Below are positions 61,302 to 64,000 of a stretch of DNA of 64,000 bases, one piece after another. A program made the position numbers and the translations under genes. Below the pieces are notes generated by a model. The model ran no database searches, was not told the origin of the DNA, and saw nothing but the letters and a program-made list of their open reading frames with translations. Numbering within the stretch: position 1 is the first letter of the stretch; the number at the start of each line of letters is the position of its first letter. The stretch comes from Paramylibacter kogurei (lineage in GTDB: Bacteria; Pseudomonadota; Alphaproteobacteria; Rhodobacterales; Rhodobacteraceae), in assembly GCF_002742285.1 (NCBI RefSeq), contig NZ_MDGM01000012.1, positions 1-64,000 of the forward strand. Reading direction: 5' to 3'.

Positions 61302-62210
61302 GTGGAATTTTTAAAAAGTCTAATCCCATCCATTAGCGCCGAGGGCGCGGTTTTGATTGCCTTGTTGGCGGCTGTTTTTTTATACCTGTGGTTTTTGCGC
61401 GGGATGCGTAAAAACGCGGTGGAAAAAATGAATGAAACTCCCAATTCCGATGGGTTCTCCGATACGGAACTGGAACGTTATGCACGTCATATCGTATTGC
61501 GTGAAATTGGCGGAGCAGGGCAAACAAAATTGTCCAAGGCACGTGTTTTGATCATTGGTGCGGGCGGGCTTGGATCACCAGTATTGCAATACTTGGCGGC
61601 GGCGGGTGTTGGTACAATCGGTGTAATCGATGATGATACGGTCAGCCTTTCAAACCTGCAACGTCAAGTGTTGTTTGACGAAGACCAATTGGACAAACCC
61701 AAGGTTTTTGCCGCGCAACAACGATTGCATGCGATCAATCCACATGTTGAAGTTTTACCCTATCATCGCCGATTGGAAGAAAAGGATGCACGAGATTTGA
61801 TTGGCGAATTTGATCTGGTGCTGGATGGGTGTGACAATTTCAAAACCCGTAGCATGGTAAATGCCGCCTGTGTGGCAACAGATGTCCCATTGATTTCAGG
61901 AGCGATAAGCCAATGGGAAGGCCAGGTTAGCCTGTTTCACCCCAAAATTGGTTCGCCGTGCTATGCATGCGTTTTCGACAAAGAACCAAGCGCAGGTCAG
62001 GCGCCAAGCTGTGCAGAGGCAGGCGTGATGGGGGCATTGCCCGGCATCGTTGGTGCAATGATGGCGACAGAGGCGATCAAATACATTACGGGCGCGGGCA
62101 AAACGCTTACCGGTGAAATGATTTTTGTTGATGCGCTGTTTGGTGAAAACCGCAAAATGAAATTATCGCGTCGTGCGGATTGCGCCGTTTGCGGTGCAAA
62201 ACAGCAATAG
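61302..62210 (+). CDS. HesA/MoeB/ThiF-family E1-like adenylyltransferase with membrane anchor
   Basis: 302 residues from a GTG directly after the dut stop. Residues ~14-34 (SAEGAVLIALLAAVFLYLWFL) form a transmembrane helix followed by basic residues, so the catalytic part faces the cytosol. From ~50 the ThiF fold is standard: ARHIVLREIGGAGQTKLSKARVLIIGAGGLGSPVLQYLAAAG, SNLQRQVLF, and the C-terminal zinc CxxC pairs (CYAC and CAVCG). It activates a MoaD- or ThiS-like sulfur carrier. No carrier gene is adjacent. The membrane helix is not in E. coli MoeB. A later start would remove the anchor but lacks support. Confidence 0.88.
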   Translation: MEFLKSLIPSISAEGAVLIALLAAVFLYLWFLRGMRKNAVEKMNETPNSDGFSDTELERYARHIVLREIGGAGQTKLSKARVLIIGAGGLGSPVLQYLAAAGVGTIGVIDDDTVSLSNLQRQVLFDEDQLDKPKVFAAQQRLHAINPHVEVLPYHRRLEEKDARDLIGEFDLVLDGCDNFKTRSMVNAACVATDVPLISGAISQWEGQVSLFHPKIGSPCYACVFDKEPSAGQAPSCAEAGVMGALPGIVGAMMATEAIKYITGAGKTLTGEMIFVDALFGENRKMKLSRRADCAVCGAKQQ

Positions 62211-62212
62211 GG

Positions 62213-63199
62213 TTACACCATATTGGGCAATATCAGGTTTGGCGGGCGATGCCCATCTTCCATCATTTTGATATTATAAACCAGCTTTTCACCCATTTCT
62301 TGGCGCGCCTCTTTCGTTGCGGAGCCCATATGGGGCAATAACATCAGGTTGTTTAAATCACGAAGCGCTGGGTTAATTTCGTGCCCACGCTCCAAAACAT
62401 CCAAACCGGCACCTGCCAATTTGCCGTTTTTCAACATATCGGCCAAAACATCCTCGTCGATCAGCTCACCGCGTGCGGTATTGATTAAAAACGCATCGGG
62501 CTTCATCAATGCAAGAGATTGCTTGTTCAAAATTTTGGCGGTCTTGGAATTATACGGGCAACTTACAGATAGAACATCAATATCGGTGAGCATCAATTTC
62601 AGGCTGTCCCAATAGGTTGCGTTCAATTCTTTTTCGGTTGCAGGATGAACCTTGTTTCGGTTGTGATAATGAATGTCCATCCCGAATGCACGCGCACGTC
62701 GCGCCAATTCGGTGCCAACACGCCCCATTCCCAAAATACCAAGTTTTTTGCCCTGAACACGTGTTCCCAAAAAATCCGAAGGTGACCAGCCTGACCAATC
62801 GCCCGATGACATCACGGCGGAGCCTTCTTTGAAACGACGCGTGACCGCAAGGATCAGAGCCATCGCCATATCTGCCGTGTCGGCAGCAGGGCCACTTGGT
62901 GTGTTGGAAACCGCGATTTTGCGTTTTTGCGCAGCTTTGACATCAATGTGATCAAATCCTGAACCATAGTTGGCGATCAGCTTGAGCTGTTTGCCAGCCT
63001 TGGCCAATAACTTGGCATCAATGGAATCATTTAACGTGGATACCAATACGTCCGCTGTTTGCATGGCGGCTTCTAAATCTGCGCGGGTGAACAGCGTGTC
63101 ATCGGTGTTTAAGGTCGTGTTAAATAACGCGGTTAAGCGTGCTTCGACGCTTTCAGGTAGACGTCGCGTTACGATCACTTTCAAAGACTTTGTTGACAA
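62213..63199 (-). CDS. D-2-hydroxyacid dehydrogenase (glyoxylate/hydroxypyruvate reductase-like)
   Basis: 328 residues from a TTG at 63199 that has GGAG 8 nt upstream and gives the family start (M)STKSLKVIVTRRLPES; the frame opens at 63292 but the added 31 residues are not conserved. NAD(P) fold LGILGMGRVGTELARRARAFGMDIHYHNR near residue 150-178, substrate motif NYGSGFDHID near 80, catalytic Arg in NTARGELIDE near 240, Glu in LDVLERGHEINPAL, and His in LLPHMGSAT near 290. An NR pair after strand 2 suggests NADPH. Reduces glyoxylate or a related 2-oxo acid. Confidence 0.9.
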   Translation of the reverse strand: MSTKSLKVIVTRRLPESVEARLTALFNTTLNTDDTLFTRADLEAAMQTADVLVSTLNDSIDAKLLAKAGKQLKLIANYGSGFDHIDVKAAQKRKIAVSNTPSGPAADTADMAMALILAVTRRFKEGSAVMSSGDWSGWSPSDFLGTRVQGKKLGILGMGRVGTELARRARAFGMDIHYHNRNKVHPATEKELNATYWDSLKLMLTDIDVLSVSCPYNSKTAKILNKQSLALMKPDAFLINTARGELIDEDVLADMLKNGKLAGAGLDVLERGHEINPALRDLNNLMLLPHMGSATKEARQEMGEKLVYNIKMMEDGHRPPNLILPNMV

Positions 63200-63317
63200 G
63201 TTGCCATCTCCACACTGGATTTCTGTGCTGCATTCTGGCAAAAAACCGATGTAAGGCAAGGCAAAAGCCACCAATCGCCGAAACTTCGGCATTTTAAGGA
63301 TCGAGCAGGGTCTGAAG

Positions 63318-63815
63318 ATGATTAAAAATCAGTATCTTGGCGCCTTGTGCGCTGTGTTTATGACATCCAGTGCATATGCCGAAACGGAACGCGGGCCTGT
63401 GACCAACCTGCCGATGCCTCGATTTGTTTCAATGAAAACCAACGAGGGCAATGTGCGTCGCGGCCCTAGCTTAACACATCGCATTGATTGGGTGTTTAAA
63501 CACGAAGATATGCCGCTTATGGTTGTTGGTGAATACGGCCATTGGCGCCGTGTTTTGGATGCGGATGGTCAGGGGGGCTGGATGCATTTTCGCCTGTTAT
63601 CGGGTGTGCGCACCGTGACCATTGAAAAAAACAGAACCCCGATGCGTCGCAAACCCTATGAAGGATCAGAAGCCGTTGCATTCGCAGAAGACGGGGTAAT
63701 TGCACGCCTTGGTGAATGCACACTTGATTGGTGCAAGATCAGTGCGGGTAAAATTCGCGGCTGGGTCAAAAAAGGTGAAATTTGGGGTGTTGGCAAAAAC
63801 GAATTGCGTGATTAG
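63318..63815 (+). CDS. exported SH3-domain protein
   Basis: 165 residues with a signal peptide ending SSAYA-E (MIKNQYLGALCAVFMTSSAYA). One clear bacterial SH3 domain: MKTNEGNVRRGPSLTHRIDWVFKHEDMPLMVVGEYGHWRRVLDADGQGGWMHFRLLSG, residues ~38-95, then a second, weaker SH3-like half with two cysteines (GECTLDWCKISAGKIRGWVKKGEIWGV). Probably a periplasmic cell-wall-binding protein. In related genomes it adjoins the hydroxyacid dehydrogenase, here divergently. AGG-rich upstream region; ATG at 63318. Confidence 0.85.
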   Translation: MIKNQYLGALCAVFMTSSAYAETERGPVTNLPMPRFVSMKTNEGNVRRGPSLTHRIDWVFKHEDMPLMVVGEYGHWRRVLDADGQGGWMHFRLLSGVRTVTIEKNRTPMRRKPYEGSEAVAFAEDGVIARLGECTLDWCKISAGKIRGWVKKGEIWGVGKNELRD

Positions 63816-63841
63816 GCCAAGCAGTAATTCACCACTTGGCC
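63815..63841. terminator. possible shared terminator of the convergent SH3 and peptidase genes
   Basis: GGCCAAG (63815-63821) pairs perfectly with CTTGGCC (63835-63841), 13-nt loop, directly after the SH3 gene stop. There is no T-run on either strand. Confidence 0.4.
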
Positions 63842-63848
63842 AAATACA

Positions 63849-64000
63849 TCAGGCGATTTTATCCAACCCACGCCCTTTCAACAAGGCATCCACCTTTGGC
63901 AACGATCCGCGAAATTCGGTATAGAGCACATCGGCGGGTTTTGATCCACCAACAGAATAAATGTGATCGTGCAGTTTTTGTGCGGTGTTTTTGTCAAACG
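63849..64000 (-). CDS. M3-family oligopeptidase, C-terminal end (partial)
   Basis: The minus strand at the right edge encodes the last 49 residues of a protein, stopping at 63849-63851. The sequence (LHDHIYSVGGSKPADVLYTEFRG, then SLPKVDALLKGRGLDKIA) is the typical closing helix bundle of M3 zinc peptidases such as oligopeptidase A or peptidyl-dipeptidase Dcp. The HExxH site lies outside the window. Which of the two enzymes it is cannot be told from this end. Confidence 0.75.
   Translation of the reverse strand, partial: FDKNTAQKLHDHIYSVGGSKPADVLYTEFRGSLPKVDALLKGRGLDKIA

Noticed and set aside
1..64000. CRISPR array, tRNA or rRNA genes, phage genes, toxin-antitoxin pairs
   Set aside because: No regularly spaced repeats, tRNA T-arm sequences in cloverleaf context, rRNA stretches, phage structural genes or recognisable toxin-antitoxin pairs were found by reading the sequence.

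Overview
The window is chromosomal DNA from an alphaproteobacterium, most likely a marine member of the Rhodobacteraceae/Rhodobacterales with a base composition less GC-rich than is usual for that group. This rests on the gene neighbourhoods (aapJQMP amino-acid transporter; crcB-rluC-ATP12 chaperone; rpmH-rnpA-yidD ... yidC-MOSC-yihA-argB; rsmI-yraN-gshB-comM; coaBC-dut-moeB) and on protein sequences read by eye. No database search was run.

Layout. (1) 1-501: the tail of an IS3-type transposase and the C-terminal fragment of a GHKL ATPase, a broken accessory locus directly in front of rplB. (2) 782-17412: the S10/spc/alpha ribosomal superoperon in canonical gene order but cut into blocks: rplB-rpsS-rplV-rpsC-rplP, then rpmC-rpsQ-rplN-rplX-rplE-rpsN-rpsH-rplF-rplR-rpsE-rpmD, then rplO-secY-adk-rpsM-rpsK-rpoA-rplQ. 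The cuts are marked by intrinsic terminators and hold unrelated genes: a secreted protein, a 2OG-Fe(II) oxygenase and an FNR-box-linked universal stress protein in the first gap; a tiny Cys/His-rich secreted peptide and a DMT permease in the second. (3) 17448-19068: a luxR-luxI quorum-sensing pair with a lux-box-like palindrome on the luxR start codon and a possible small opposing ORF. (4) 19089-22534: rarA, crcB, rluC and an ATP12-type chaperone. (5) 22853-27441: aapJQMP.

(6) 27440-30224, minus strand: sixA-like phosphatase, Fe-S protein, sterol desaturase-type hydroxylase, argB; then an SDR on the plus strand. (7) 31097-37519, minus strand: rpmH, rnpA, yidD, creatinase, ttcA, yidC, MOSC protein, yihA. 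(8) 37810-46195: a VTT membrane protein plus flavin disulfide oxidoreductase pair, an orphan histidine kinase, PhoX phosphatase, trpS, a rhomboid-like protein lacking its catalytic residues, and a lipid A-type acyltransferase. (9) 46260-46894: two tandem, nearly identical small exported peptides, each with its own promoter and terminator. (10) 47085-64000: murJ-glnD-LppC; rsmI-yraN-gshB-alpha/beta hydrolase; comM behind a CtrA-like site; a GST with a cysteine-bearing tail; a phosphatase with cobU; coaBC-dut-membrane-anchored moeB; a D-2-hydroxyacid dehydrogenase; an SH3 protein; and the end of an M3 peptidase.

Most of the window is core housekeeping: translation, secretion, envelope and nitrogen/amino-acid handling. 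No phage, CRISPR array, toxin system or biosynthetic cluster is visible. The least ordinary material is what was inserted into the ribosomal operon, the luxR control region, the duplicated peptides and the comM promoter. I did not find a clearly new multi-gene system.
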